Below, piece by piece: positions 56,214-64,000 of a DNA stretch of 64,000 bases (positions are counted from its first letter, which is position 1; each line of letters starts with the position of its first letter). The notes below the pieces were generated by a model, which was not told where the DNA came from, searched no databases, and was given only the letters and a program-made list of their open reading frames with translations. The stretch comes from a candidate division SR1 bacterium. Its GTDB lineage: Bacteria; Patescibacteriota; Gracilibacteria; Absconditabacterales; Absconditicoccaceae. The position numbers and the translations under genes are program-made. The stretch is taken from NCBI GenBank assembly GCA_026397475.1, contig JAPLUT010000005.1, forward strand, positions 154,561 to 218,560, in the 5' to 3' direction.

Positions 56214-57686
56214 ATGAAAAAATTATTATTATTTAGTTGCATGATTATCGGAATGATAACTGCAACGTTTGGTCAGACGGGAATACATATCACCGTATAC
56301 CCTCAATTGTTTGCTGGTTCTCTTTCTGGAGGAATCAGCCCATTATGTTACAACAATTCACCGGGTCTTATGACAGGAACAGTTCCTGTAGGAGGACAAG
56401 GGGCCTATTCTTATCAGTGGCAAAAATCCACCGATGGAGGACTTACTTGGACTAACATAATTGGAGCAAATGGCGTTAATTTAAATCCTGGAAACTTAAC
56501 AATGAGTACGGATTTCCGTAGAAATGATGCTGATCCTTGCGGAACAGTAACAACGAATACTATTTCTATTTTAGTGTATGGACAATTCGTTGCTGGCGTA
56601 ACAACCGGTGGGAACACTCCTCTTTGCTATAATGGAAATGGCGGCATATTGACAAGTACTCTTGAAACTGGCGGTGCCCCTGGCACTACCTATCAATGGG
56701 AACAATCAATTGACGGTGGTTTAACCTGGACTATTATTGCAGGTGCAACCACTACTTCGTACGCTATCGGAACCCTTACTCAAACCACAGAATTCAGAAT
56801 AGGATTCAACAATGCATGTGGGACCATTTATGGAAACACAACAACAATTACTGTGTATGCAATATTCGTTCAAGGCGTGGTTACCGGTGGCAATAGCAAC
56901 ATTTGCAACAATGCAAATGGAGGAATTCTTACCAGTACTGCTCCAACAGGTGGTGCCCCAGGAACAACATTACAATGGGAATCATCTACGGATGGTATTA
57001 CTTATACCTCTATCACAGGAGCTACAACTTTAACATATGTTGTAGGTAATTTAACTCAAACGATGTGGTACCGATTGGTATACACAAACACTTGCGGGGT
57101 AATTACTTCCAATGTAACTAATTTGGTAGTATATCCTATATTTGTTCAGGGATCTATCGTTGCTGTAGGCGGGACAACCGTTTGCAATAATACAGATTTC
57201 GGGTCATTTGTAGGAAACCCAGCAACTGGCGGTGCACCTAGCACTACTTATCAATGGGAACAATCAATTAATGGTGGCGTAACATGGACTATTATTGCAG
57301 GTGCAACAGGAGTAAGTTATGACCCTGCTGCTCTTTCAGTAACTACAATGTTCCATCGTCAAGATGTGAATACTTGTGGTGCGGCATACACAAACGCAAT
57401 TACCATTACAGTATATCCACCATTTTCAACCGGAGTTATAGGCGTAAATCAGGCGATTTGTTACGGCTCTACGCCTAACCAATTGAATTTTATTACTCCA
57501 CCTTCAGGTGGAGATGGCACTTATACCTACATGTGGGAAAGTTCATTTAATGGACTAAATCCATGGACCTCTATCGCGGGAGCGACAGGAACTACATACC
57601 AACCTCCGTCTTTGACGAGTGGTATTTGGTTCCATGTAATCGTAACCAGCGGTTCAGGCTGTGGAAGCGGACCTGCATTACCTTAA
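56214..57686 (+). CDS. Secreted repeat protein, Bacteroidota-like
   Basis: 490 residues. Signal peptide LLLFSCMIIGMITATFGQ. Five repeats of about 85 residues, each with a 'GG..PLCYN..GG.LT' opening, 'YQWEQSIDGGLTWTIIAGA' centre and 'TTEFRI...CGT....ITVY' end, i.e. tandem Ig-like units. No in-frame TGA in 490 codons although glycine is very frequent (GGA, GGT, GGC, GGG used instead), quite unlike the native genes. No C-terminal sorting signal; ends with SGCGSGPALP. Confidence 0.8.
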   Translation: MKKLLLFSCMIIGMITATFGQTGIHITVYPQLFAGSLSGGISPLCYNNSPGLMTGTVPVGGQGAYSYQWQKSTDGGLTWTNIIGANGVNLNPGNLTMSTDFRRNDADPCGTVTTNTISILVYGQFVAGVTTGGNTPLCYNGNGGILTSTLETGGAPGTTYQWEQSIDGGLTWTIIAGATTTSYAIGTLTQTTEFRIGFNNACGTIYGNTTTITVYAIFVQGVVTGGNSNICNNANGGILTSTAPTGGAPGTTLQWESSTDGITYTSITGATTLTYVVGNLTQTMWYRLVYTNTCGVITSNVTNLVVYPIFVQGSIVAVGGTTVCNNTDFGSFVGNPATGGAPSTTYQWEQSINGGVTWTIIAGATGVSYDPAALSVTTMFHRQDVNTCGAAYTNAITITVYPPFSTGVIGVNQAICYGSTPNQLNFITPPSGGDGTYTYMWESSFNGLNPWTSIAGATGTTYQPPSLTSGIWFHVIVTSGSGCGSGPALP

Positions 57687-57713
57687 ATTAACACAGTAAA
57701 TAAAAAAAAACAG

Positions 57714-59813
57714 ATGAAAAAAACAATAACAAAAATCCTTTTTTGTTTTGCTGTGCTATGTATGGCAGCAACAATGGGTCACTCCCAAAATGGAGTGCAG
57801 ATTACTATTTACCCCGCACCTACGCTGTACAGCGTAATGGGCGGAGGATCATACTGTGCCGGTGGTACAGGAGTTAATGTCAGCATTTCCGGATCGGAGG
57901 TAGGCGTTAACTACGAGCTTCAGCTTAACGGAGCGAGTATGAATCCTCTGGTAATATTGCCAGGAACCGGAGCTCCTCTGAGCTTCGGCTTACAAGCGAA
58001 CGGTGGGAACTATTCAGTTCTTGCAACTAACACTACTAGCGGATGCTCTATTGCAATGAGCAACACTGCGGTAGTTCAGGTAAATGCAATACCGAACGTT
58101 ATCATTACACCAAGTGGAAGTACCACATTTTGTGGCCCAGGTACAGTAACCCTTACAGCAAATGTTGTTTCGGGAAACTCGTATCAATGGCAGCACAATG
58201 GAGTAACCATATTTGGATCAACATCTAACCAATATGTTGCGAACACAACGGGAATGTTTACCGTTGTAGTGACCAACACTGCAGGCTGCATTAACGATGC
58301 GAGCACTATGGTTACTGTCAATCCATTACCTTCACAGTTTTTGGTGAGTGCAAGCTCGTCAACATTCTGTCAGGGAGGACCCGGAACGACAATAAATCAA
58401 AATGGGTCATCATTGGGGGTTAACTATCAGCTTATGTTGAATGGTTCTCCAACGGGCAGTCCTGTAGGTGGAACTGGTTTCCCTCTTCAATGGGCTAATC
58501 AGGCTGCGGCTGGAACGTATTCAGTGCAAGCAACGGATAATGCAACAACCTGCACATCCATGATGAATGGAAGTGCTTTTGTAAGCATGAATCCCCTGCC
58601 TTCAGCAGCCACTGCTATCACAGGAACAACTACGGTTTGTCAGAATACAACAGCATCGTATTTTACAAATAGTATAATGAATGCAACCAGTTACATGTGG
58701 TCAATTCCTACGGGAGCAACTATTATCTCCGGTCAGGGGACAAACAGCGTGACTATTGATTTCACAGGAGCGATAAGCGGTACTATCGATGTTTACGGGC
58801 AGAATGCTTGTGGCAGCGGTCAAAACGTTTCTCTTCCTGTGACGGTTAATCAGTCTCCAAGTCTGACAGTTACAGCGACACTTACAAGTGTTTGTGTTGG
58901 AAACAGTACTACTTTAACTGCTAACGGAACAGGAACAATATTCTCCTGGGCTGGTAGCAATATAATTACTCAAAGCAATACAGTTACTCCTTCTGCTACG
59001 ACTACATATACCGTTACGGCAACAGGAGGAAATGGCTGTACAGCTACGGGAAGTATTGTAGTTACCGTGAACCCGCTACCTAATGTGGCATTAAACTTAA
59101 CACAAAGTGCCTACTGCACGAGTGTGAGTAGTGCAACTTTGTCAGGTGGCGTGCCTACAGGTGGGACCTGGTCAGGTCCTGCGGTGTTTAGTTCAGGTGG
59201 AAATATCTACCCCTCAGCATTTGGGGTAGGAACAACGAATGTAACATACACATACACGGATGGAAATGGCTGTACGAACACAGCTACTGACGGATTGACA
59301 ATCAATCCTGTGCCTGCGGTTACGTTCGTGAATATCACGAACACGATCAACGTGAATACGCCAGCATTCGATTTAATGAATTATGTTTCACCTATATTCG
59401 GAACCTTTACAGGTCCGGGCGTAGTTGGCAGCATGTTTAATCCATCAGTTGCTGGAGTGGGAGTGCATATGGTAACGTATACCTATGTTTATCCATTAAC
59501 CGGATGTGACGCAAGTCAAATCCAGTACATCCCGGTGGGAGGCGTTGGAATTGATGAAGTAAACGCAGCAGTTTCTGCTGTGAATATCTTCCCAAATCCA
59601 ACGAGTACAAATTTGAATTTGACCGGCATCAACACGAAGGAGATTAAGTCATTGAAGGTTATAAATATGCTTGGTGAGGTAGTTTACTCTACCCCAATCA
59701 ATGCAGAACAAATAACAATCAATGTATCTGAACTTTCTTCAGGCACATATATTATTTCATTTATGAATACCGATGGCATCTCCATAGGAAGACATTTCAT
59801 GAAAACGGAATAA
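57714..59813 (+). CDS. Secreted adhesin-like protein with type IX sorting domain, Bacteroidota-like
   Basis: 699 residues. Signal peptide ILFCFAVLCMAATMGHS, then Ig/PKD-like repeats (TFCGPGTVTLTANVVSGNSY; SVCVGNSTTLTANGTGT). The last 80 residues are a por/T9SS type A sorting domain: VNIFPNPTSTNLNLTG, IKSLKVINMLGEVVYS, LSSGTYIISFMNTDG and a final basic ..RHFMKTE. T9SS is a Bacteroidota system; no T9SS gene is seen here. No in-frame TGA in 699 codons. It has a Bacteroidota-like terminator. Confidence 0.88.
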   Translation: MKKTITKILFCFAVLCMAATMGHSQNGVQITIYPAPTLYSVMGGGSYCAGGTGVNVSISGSEVGVNYELQLNGASMNPLVILPGTGAPLSFGLQANGGNYSVLATNTTSGCSIAMSNTAVVQVNAIPNVIITPSGSTTFCGPGTVTLTANVVSGNSYQWQHNGVTIFGSTSNQYVANTTGMFTVVVTNTAGCINDASTMVTVNPLPSQFLVSASSSTFCQGGPGTTINQNGSSLGVNYQLMLNGSPTGSPVGGTGFPLQWANQAAAGTYSVQATDNATTCTSMMNGSAFVSMNPLPSAATAITGTTTVCQNTTASYFTNSIMNATSYMWSIPTGATIISGQGTNSVTIDFTGAISGTIDVYGQNACGSGQNVSLPVTVNQSPSLTVTATLTSVCVGNSTTLTANGTGTIFSWAGSNIITQSNTVTPSATTTYTVTATGGNGCTATGSIVVTVNPLPNVALNLTQSAYCTSVSSATLSGGVPTGGTWSGPAVFSSGGNIYPSAFGVGTTNVTYTYTDGNGCTNTATDGLTINPVPAVTFVNITNTINVNTPAFDLMNYVSPIFGTFTGPGVVGSMFNPSVAGVGVHMVTYTYVYPLTGCDASQIQYIPVGGVGIDEVNAAVSAVNIFPNPTSTNLNLTGINTKEIKSLKVINMLGEVVYSTPINAEQITINVSELSSGTYIISFMNTDGISIGRHFMKTE

Positions 59814-59838
59814 TATAAATTAATTTATTAACTTAACG

Positions 59839-59867
59839 GTGGCAGTTTTTTACTGCCACTTTTTTTT
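59839..59867 (+). terminator. Terminator after the Bacteroidota-like block
   Basis: GTGGCAGT/ACTGCCAC stem with a TTTTT loop, then T8. Confidence 0.85.
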
Positions 59868-60191
59868 ATTTAAAAATTTTCGTGAATAAAAACATTTTCA
59901 TGAATGTAAAAATCCATGCATGTAAAAAAATCTATTCTTGGAAATTATTCAGATATAAATTTTTTTCTATGTCTTTAAGAAAATTAATGATCTATTTTTT
60001 ACATTAAAACGTCTATTTTGTCTACTGCTCGAAACAATCATACATTTCGCCCAATTTAGTGTTGATTTTGCATATATTTTCCCTATAGTCGTGGACACGT
60101 AAATTTTTTGTTTACTCGAAATTTTTACAAAAGCCAATTACGAACAAATCAAATCCATAAGTATATATTTAAAATTTAAAATTATTATTAC
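59868..60191. other. Non-coding region upstream of rpsL
   Basis: AT-rich, no credible gene. Contains CATGAATGTAAAAATCCATGCATG direct words and, in its last 30 bp, the AAATTTAAAATTATTATTAC word element that touches the rpsL ATG. The right boundary of the foreign block should lie here. Confidence 0.5.
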
Positions 60192-60620
60192 ATGCCAACT
60201 ATTAATCAATTGATTAAAACGTGAAGAAAGCAAAAAACGTACAAATCAAAAGCGCCTGCTTTGCAGTTTGGAATCAACAAACTCGACAACAACAAAAGAG
60301 TTGATAGACCAGCGCCATTCAAAAGATGAGTATGTCTCAAGGTTTCTGTCATGGGACCCAAAAAACCAAACTCAGCGCAAAGAAAATTTGCGAAAGTAAG
60401 ATTATCTAATGGAGCAGAAATACTTGCATATATCCCAGGAGAATCTCACACCCTTCAAGAGCACAGTGTGGTTCTTGTAAGAGGATGAAGAGTAAAGGAT
60501 CTTCCAGGAGTAAGATACCATATCGTTAGAGGAAAATACGATGCTAATCCTGTAGATAAGAGAAGACAATCTAGATCTCTCTATGGAGCAAAAAGACCAA
60601 AAAAGGTTGCTGCTAAATAA
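60192..60620 (+). CDS. rpsL: Ribosomal protein uS12
   Basis: 142 residues. Decoding-centre protein of the 30S subunit. [20 protein letters not shown], the loop [20 protein letters not shown] and [20 protein letters not shown] are diagnostic. UGA occurs where uS12 has glycine (residues 11 and near 46, and in VRGGRVKD), giving direct evidence for the glycine reading. Slightly extended C-terminus. First gene of a ribosomal-protein cluster; rpsG follows after a word-element gap. Confidence 0.97.
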
Positions 60621-60629
60621 AACAAAACA

Positions 60630-60720
60630 AGGAAAGTTACAAGGAGCAGGAATAAAATAAACAACCTGTAACCTGTTACTTGCAACCTTGTACCTAATTC
60701 CTTTTACCTTGTACCTGAGT
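60630..60720. repeat. AACCTGTAACCTGTTACTTG word element between rpsL and rpsG
   Basis: Left part CAAGGAAAGTTACAAGGAGCAGG, right part a run of ACCTTGTACC words; ends are partly complementary. Similar vocabulary occurs inside uvrA at 4988-5066 and at 48148-48185. Confidence 0.6.
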
Positions 60721-60726
60721 GTTATT

Positions 60727-61179
60727 ATGTCAAAATTAGTTGTTGGAAATATGTGAAATCCAAAGATCGAAAAAATAATCAACTATATTATGAAAAGTTG
60801 AAAAAAAAGTGTAGCGAAAAAAATCTACAGCAATATGCTCGCAGAGATAAAATCTAATGGGCACATGAATCCAGAAATCGTTTTGGAAACTGCTATAGAA
60901 AACGCTTCTCCTACATTGATGATCAAATCAAAAAGAATGGGTTGATCTATCTATCAAGTTCCTGTAGAAGTAAAACAAGATAAAAAATTGTTTTTTGCTT
61001 TCAAATGGATACTTGCTGGAACTGCTTCCAAAACTGGAAAACCTATGTACAAAAAATTGGCTGAAGAAGTAATGGCAGCTTACGGTAACCAAGGATATGC
61101 AGTCAAGAAAAAGGAAGAAACACATAAGATGGCTGAGGCAAATAAAGCATTTGCATACATGGCTAAATACGTAAATTAA
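60727..61179 (+). CDS. rpsG: Ribosomal protein uS7
   Basis: 150 residues. 30S head assembly protein binding 16S rRNA and the E-site. KIEKIINYIMKSGKKSVAKK, ETAIENASPTLMIKSKRMGG, YQVPVEVKQDKKLFFAFKWI and the C-terminal NKAFAYMAKY are in family order. UGA glycines in GNP, SGKK and MGGS positions. The usual EF-G (fusA) neighbour is absent; a small unknown basic gene follows. Confidence 0.96.
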
Positions 61180-61272
61180 AACATTAAAAAACTTGGAAAA
61201 TTAAAAAATTCGTAAATGCATTCATAAAATGTTTTAATCTTAATAACGTTTTAATCTGTTAATTATCAAGTA
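61180..61272. repeat. TTAAAAAATT/GTTTTAATC word element after rpsG
   Basis: AAACTTGGAAAATTAAAAAATTCG on the left and GTTTTAATCTTAATAACG words on the right; runs to the next start codon. Similar to 19489-19577. Confidence 0.5.
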
Positions 61273-61521
61273 ATGGGAAATACAAGTGGTGCAAAATATA
61301 AGCATATGATGTATAACGTGTCTCGATCAAGCCAAAAATCTGGTAAAAAACTAGAAAAAGCTCTCGCACGATATGTTGATCTTATCAAAAAAGAAGCTGA
61401 TCAAGGAGAAACTAAGTGGATATATAAGACTAAAATAAGAGCTCAAGCAAGACTTAAGAAAATGGGTATCACTGAAAAAATGGTTGATGCTGTTTTGACT
61501 AAAAAAGGATTGCTTAAGTAA
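61273..61521 (+). CDS. Small basic protein in ribosomal cluster
   Basis: 82 residues, helical and Lys-rich (SRSSQKSGKKLEKALARYVD; TKIRAQARLKKMGITEKMVD). Flanked by ribosomal protein genes, so a ribosome or RNA role is likely. It does not match bS20 or another ribosomal protein in a way I can defend. No UGA codons. Confidence 0.65.
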   Translation: MGNTSGAKYKHMMYNVSRSSQKSGKKLEKALARYVDLIKKEADQGETKWIYKTKIRAQARLKKMGITEKMVDAVLTKKGLLK

Positions 61522-61584
61522 TAAACGTCGCATTGTTTCAAAATTATAAATTCTAAATTTTAAATTCTAAATTAGTATACCCGT

Positions 61585-61728
61585 ATGTCTAGACTAAAAA
61601 CTAACGCAAAAAGAAAGCTCAATAAAGCATTGTTCAGAGTTGAAAAGGTAGTTATCATGGACGTAAGAAGAAATCTCGAACAACAAAAGAAATGGAAAGC
61701 TAAAGTTATGAACAAAAAAAGTAAGTAG
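61585..61728 (+). CDS. Very small basic protein in ribosomal cluster
   Basis: 47 residues (SRLKTNAKRKLNKALFRVEK; ARRNLEQQKKWKAK-type end). Lys/Arg-rich, helical. Preceded by an AAATTCTAAATTTT word element that ends 10 bp before the ATG and followed 30 bp later by rplS. Size, charge and position suggest a ribosome-associated peptide; no family can be named. Confidence 0.5.
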   Translation: MSRLKTNAKRKLNKALFRVEKVVIMDVRRNLEQQKKWKAKVMNKKSK

Positions 61729-61757
61729 TTTTTTTAGATTATTGAATAGTATTCAAA

Positions 61758-62180
61758 ATGAATTTTGACAGACTTAAACATTTCTACGATAACAATGGAA
61801 GCAAAATCCTAGATATCAAATCAGGAATGCATATTGAAATCCATGAAAAAGATATAGAATCCAACAGAATATGGAGATTCAAATGTCTTGTTATCAAGAC
61901 AAAAAAACCTAATCACGCCGATGGGACATTTACTGTTAGAGGAACAGTTGCTTGAGTGGAAGTAGAAAAAATCTACCCTCTATCATTCAACCAATTTGAC
62001 AAGATCGTTCTCTTGGACGAATATCAAACAAGAAGAGCTAAGCTTTACTACATTAGAGATAAGGTAGGAAAGGACGCTAGATTCAAGTCTAAAATAACTG
62101 CTGAAAAGAGAGACACTAACCTTCTTGATAAAGATGCAGGTAAAGTAAAAGAGAACAAAGGAAAGAAAAAAAAGAAATAA
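61758..62180 (+). CDS. rplS: Ribosomal protein bL19
   Basis: 140 residues. At the 30S-50S interface. WRFKCLVIKTKKPNHADGTF, TVRGTVAGVEVEKIYPLSFN, IVLLDEYQTRRAKLYYIRDK and VGKDARFK match bL19 (the RRAKLYYLRD motif is diagnostic). UGA at 61953 is the glycine of the conserved 'GVGVE' segment. A Lys-rich tail of about 30 residues (KVKENKGKKKKK) is extra. Confidence 0.95.
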
Positions 62181-62208
62181 TTCATTTTATCAATGATTAA
62201 TTTATTAA

Positions 62209-62275
62209 ATAATTACGAATTTCGAATTACGAATTAAAAAAAATTCGCAATGCGCAATCCGTAATCAAGTAATCA
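62209..62275. repeat. AATTACGAATTTCGAATTACG word element
   Basis: Left AATTACGAATTTCGAATTAC words and right GCAATGCGCAATCCGTAATC words are near-complementary. The same vocabulary appears in frame inside truB. Confidence 0.6.
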
Positions 62276-62296
62276 TTTAATTTATATTTAAAAAAA

Positions 62297-62968
62297 ATGG
62301 AACTTATTGTAACCTCTCGCCAAAATAAAACAGCTAAAGACCTTAGAAAAGAAGGTTTGATTCCTGGTATCATCTATGGGAAACACCTTAAGGAAGCTAT
62401 CGCTGTAGCATGTAAAAGAAATCCACTTATCAAAGCATATAAAGAAGCTGGATACTCTACTCCACTCACTATTACAGACGAAGAGAAACTTAATCAACTT
62501 GTTTTGATTCAAGATATTCAATTAGATCCTGTAACTGATATCCTTCTCCATATAGATTTCTTGGCGGTAAACAAAGACGAAAAAGTTACAACAGAAATAC
62601 CTGTTAAGATGATCGGAGAATCTATGATTGAAAAATTGGGACAAGGAAAAATACAACTTCTGAAAGATTTCATCGAGGTTGAGGCATTTCCACAGGACTT
62701 ACCCCATGACATTACTATCGACATCTCTATTATCGAAACTATGGGTCATACAATATTCGTTAAAGATTTGAAATTATCAAGCAAAGTAAGAATACTTGAT
62801 GATCTTGAACAACCATTAGTGACTGTTCTTTCTCTTGCTGAAGAAGAAGTAGAAGCGACTCCAGTTGCTACTGCTGAAACTACTCCAGCTGCTGGTGCTG
62901 TACCAGCTGAATGAGCTACTCCAGCTGCTGATAAAGATGAAAAAAAGAAAGACGATAAGAAAAAATAG
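62297..62968 (+). CDS. rplY: Ribosomal protein bL25 (CTC/TL5 form)
   Basis: 223 residues, i.e. the long form with the N-terminal 5S rRNA-binding domain (KTAKDLRKEGLIPGIIYGKH; LVLIQDIQLDPVTDILLHID) and the C-terminal beta domain (AFPQDLPHDITIDISIIETM; GHTIFVKDLKLSSKVRIL). The tail is Ala/Thr/Glu/Lys-rich; UGA at 62912 extends it 18 residues. Preceded by a word element ending about 20 bp before the ATG. Confidence 0.95.
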
Positions 62969-63050
62969 TAATAATTCAGAATTCATAGTTCAGAATTCAG
63001 AAAGAATATTTATTTTAAATTCTACATTTTACATTCTACATTCGATTATC

Positions 63051-63239
63051 ATGCCAAGAGTATGTGATTTTACAGGAAGATGAACACAATCTGGAAATAT
63101 GAGATCTCACTCTATGAGATCAACTAAAAGAACCTTCAAAATAAACTTAATTGAAAAAAAAGTAAAACTAGAAGACGGTTCTCTCCTCAAAGTAAGAGTT
63201 AGTTCAAAGATATACAAGAAACTTAAAGGATTCATCTAA
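63051..63239 (+). CDS. rpmB: Ribosomal protein bL28
   Basis: 62 residues. VCDFTGRGTQSGNMRSHSMR corresponds to the usual 'CxxTGKxPxxGNxxSHSxxxTKR' start, then STKRTFKINLIEKKVKLEDG and a short C-terminal part. UGA encodes the glycine after TGR. Word elements fill the 80 bp before the start. Confidence 0.92.
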
Positions 63240-63346
63240 ATGAATAATGAACAATATAGGAATAATGAACAATGTAGGAATTATATTTATTAATAAAAAA
63301 ATATACCAACATTATTAATTTTTCACTTTTCATTATTCATTAAATT
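63240..63346. repeat. ATTATTCATT word element before the tRNA locus
   Basis: TGAATAATGAACAATATAGG words on the left and CATTATTCATTAAATTCG on the right, partly complementary. Confidence 0.55.
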
Positions 63347-63349
63347 CGT

Positions 63350-63412
63350 GGGATGGTAGCTCAGTCGGTAGAGCAACCCCGCTAAAGCCGGGATGGTCCA
63401 AAGTTCGAATCA
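63350..63412 (+). pseudogene. Degenerate tRNA copy (5' part like tRNA-Lys)
   Basis: The first 27 bases are identical to the tRNA-Lys at 63677 (the repeat extends 3 bp upstream). The anticodon arm differs, with a loop reading CTAAAGC, the T arm is broken (CAAAG versus CATTT) and there is no matching acceptor strand. It cannot fold into a cloverleaf, so it is a partial copy. Confidence 0.7.
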
Positions 63413-63432
63413 TTTATAAAAATAAAGCATAT

Positions 63433-63654
63433 ATGAATTGGTGTGTATATATCTTGCAATGAGACAGATTCTATGTGGGTAGTACAAATGATATTAATAG
63501 AAGATTAACTGAGCATAAGGCTAAATGATATTCGACTAAAAGAATATGAGATTGGACGTTAGTAAAAGTAATTGATTGCAAAACTAAAGAAGAATCTAGG
63601 TCTTTGGAAAGAAAAATTAAAAAATCATGACACATCGAAAGATTTATTGTGTAG
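63433..63654 (+). CDS. GIY-YIG endonuclease-domain protein
   Basis: 73 residues, just the catalytic domain. The motif pair is WCVYILQGDRFYVGSTND with the R of NRRLTEHK and the Glu of SLERKIKKS. Stand-alone GIY-YIG proteins of this size include the YhbQ/UPF0213 type and relatives of homing nucleases. Four UGA glycines show residence in this code. It lies between a broken tRNA copy and tRNA-Lys that share a 30-bp direct repeat, suggesting mobility. Confidence 0.85.
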
Positions 63655-63676
63655 TGATAACACATATCCATACCGT

Positions 63677-63749
63677 GGGATGGTAGCTCAGTCGGTAGAG
63701 CAATGGCCTTTTAAGCCAGTGGTCCAGGGTTCGATCCCCTGCCATCCTA
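63677..63749 (+). tRNA. trnK(ttt): tRNA-Lys (TTT)
   Basis: Complete cloverleaf: acceptor GGGATGG/CCATCCT, D arm GCTC/GAGC, anticodon loop CTTTTAA (anticodon TTT), T arm AGGG-TTCGATC-CCCT. No CCA encoded. A terminator follows. Confidence 0.95.
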
Positions 63750-63777
63750 ATTCGTAATCATCAATAATCATACATAT

Positions 63778-63805
63778 AATACCTAAGCAATTAGGTATTT
63801 TTTTT
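63778..63805 (+). terminator. Terminator after tRNA-Lys
   Basis: ATACCTAA/TTAGGTAT stem, loop GCAA, then T8. Confidence 0.85.
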
Positions 63806-63868
63806 CTAATAAAAATTTAAGCATCTATCAAATTTTTATAGTAGGAAAAAAGTCCTTAGAAATTGGGT

Positions 63869-64000
63869 CTATTTCCAAGTTCGGGAATTTGGGTTAGTAA
63901 ATCTTGCTGATAATTTTCTTAAATAATTCTGTCTATTTCTGAATCCATGTGAAACTCTCTTAGCAACTTTACATTGATTGTTGAAACTTTCTGTGTAGGC
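63869..64000 (-). mobile_element. C-terminal end of an ISL3-like transposase (continues past window)
   Basis: The open minus-strand frame of 43 residues to TAG reads ESFNNQCKVAKRVSHGFRNR and continues NYLRKLSARF, like the 'EGxNNKIKxIKRxxYGxRNxxNFxxR' end of ISL3-family DDE transposases. Only the tail is inside the window, so integrity is unknown. Confidence 0.6.

Noticed and set aside
61273..61521. Ribosomal protein bS20
   Set aside because: It is small, helical and basic like bS20 but lacks its conserved N-terminal and C-terminal patterns.
63350..63412. Functional tRNA with an AAA or unusual anticodon
   Set aside because: The T stem does not pair and there is no acceptor 3' strand; it is a partial copy.

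Overview
The window comes from a bacterium that reads UGA as glycine (translation table 25), the code known from candidate phyla Absconditabacteria (SR1) and Gracilibacteria. In almost every native gene in-frame TGA falls where the protein family has glycine (RpsL, RpsG, UvrA, TruB, YebC, ValRS, bL19, histidine kinase), and every native gene ends in TAA or TAG. Read with the standard code the genes look shattered; with UGA=Gly they are continuous, so coordinates below use code 25. AT richness, small basic ribosomal proteins, many membrane and cell-surface proteins and few biosynthetic genes fit a host-dependent patescibacterium. I cannot choose between the two phyla from sequence alone.

Layout. 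1-9.8 kb: secretion/conjugation-type genes (VirB6-like membrane protein, lytic transglycosylase, TraC-like protein, two VirB2-like subunits) interleaved with a uracil-DNA-glycosylase-like gene, uvrA and a UPF0371 gene. 10-14 kb: a membrane protein and a two-component system followed by a small exported protein. 14-17.3 kb: a leftward cluster of SufT-like, membrane and lipoprotein genes. 17.5-20.9 kb: truB, an orphan IleRS C-terminal domain, recX and yebC. 21-24 kb: two single-pass membrane proteins in tandem. 25-30.6 kb: FemAB-like transferase, archaeal-type valS and a ketoacyl-synthase-III-like protein with a long C-terminal extension. 30.7-39 kb: RelBE-like pair, prepilin peptidase, S51 peptidase, U32 peptidase, orphan HATPase, MFS transporter, M29 aminopeptidase and tRNA-Thr. 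39.5-54.5 kb: five large genes, four for exported surface proteins (CDDG cysteine modules, DUF11-like repeats, a beta-helix/SLH protein) plus one 1620-residue protein of unknown function. 55.4-59.8 kb: three Bacteroidota-style secreted proteins with no in-frame TGA and a type IX sorting tail, either transferred DNA or an assembly chimera. 60-63.2 kb: ribosomal proteins uS12, uS7, bL19, bL25, bL28 and two small basic proteins. 63.3-64 kb: a GIY-YIG gene between a broken tRNA copy and tRNA-Lys, then the end of a transposase.

A striking non-coding layer runs through the native DNA. Low-complexity 'word' elements (variants of AAATTTAAAATTT, ATTAATAATGAATAATG, GGAACCTGGAACCTG, GTAGGGGCGAT..ATCGCCCCTAC) fill gaps, often directly against start codons or acting as terminators. 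Related sequences appear in frame inside uvrA (twice), truB and the U32 peptidase gene, much as Rickettsia palindromic elements do. This, the ketoacyl-synthase fusion, the split-off IleRS domain and the tRNA/GIY-YIG arrangement are the observations I consider most worth following.
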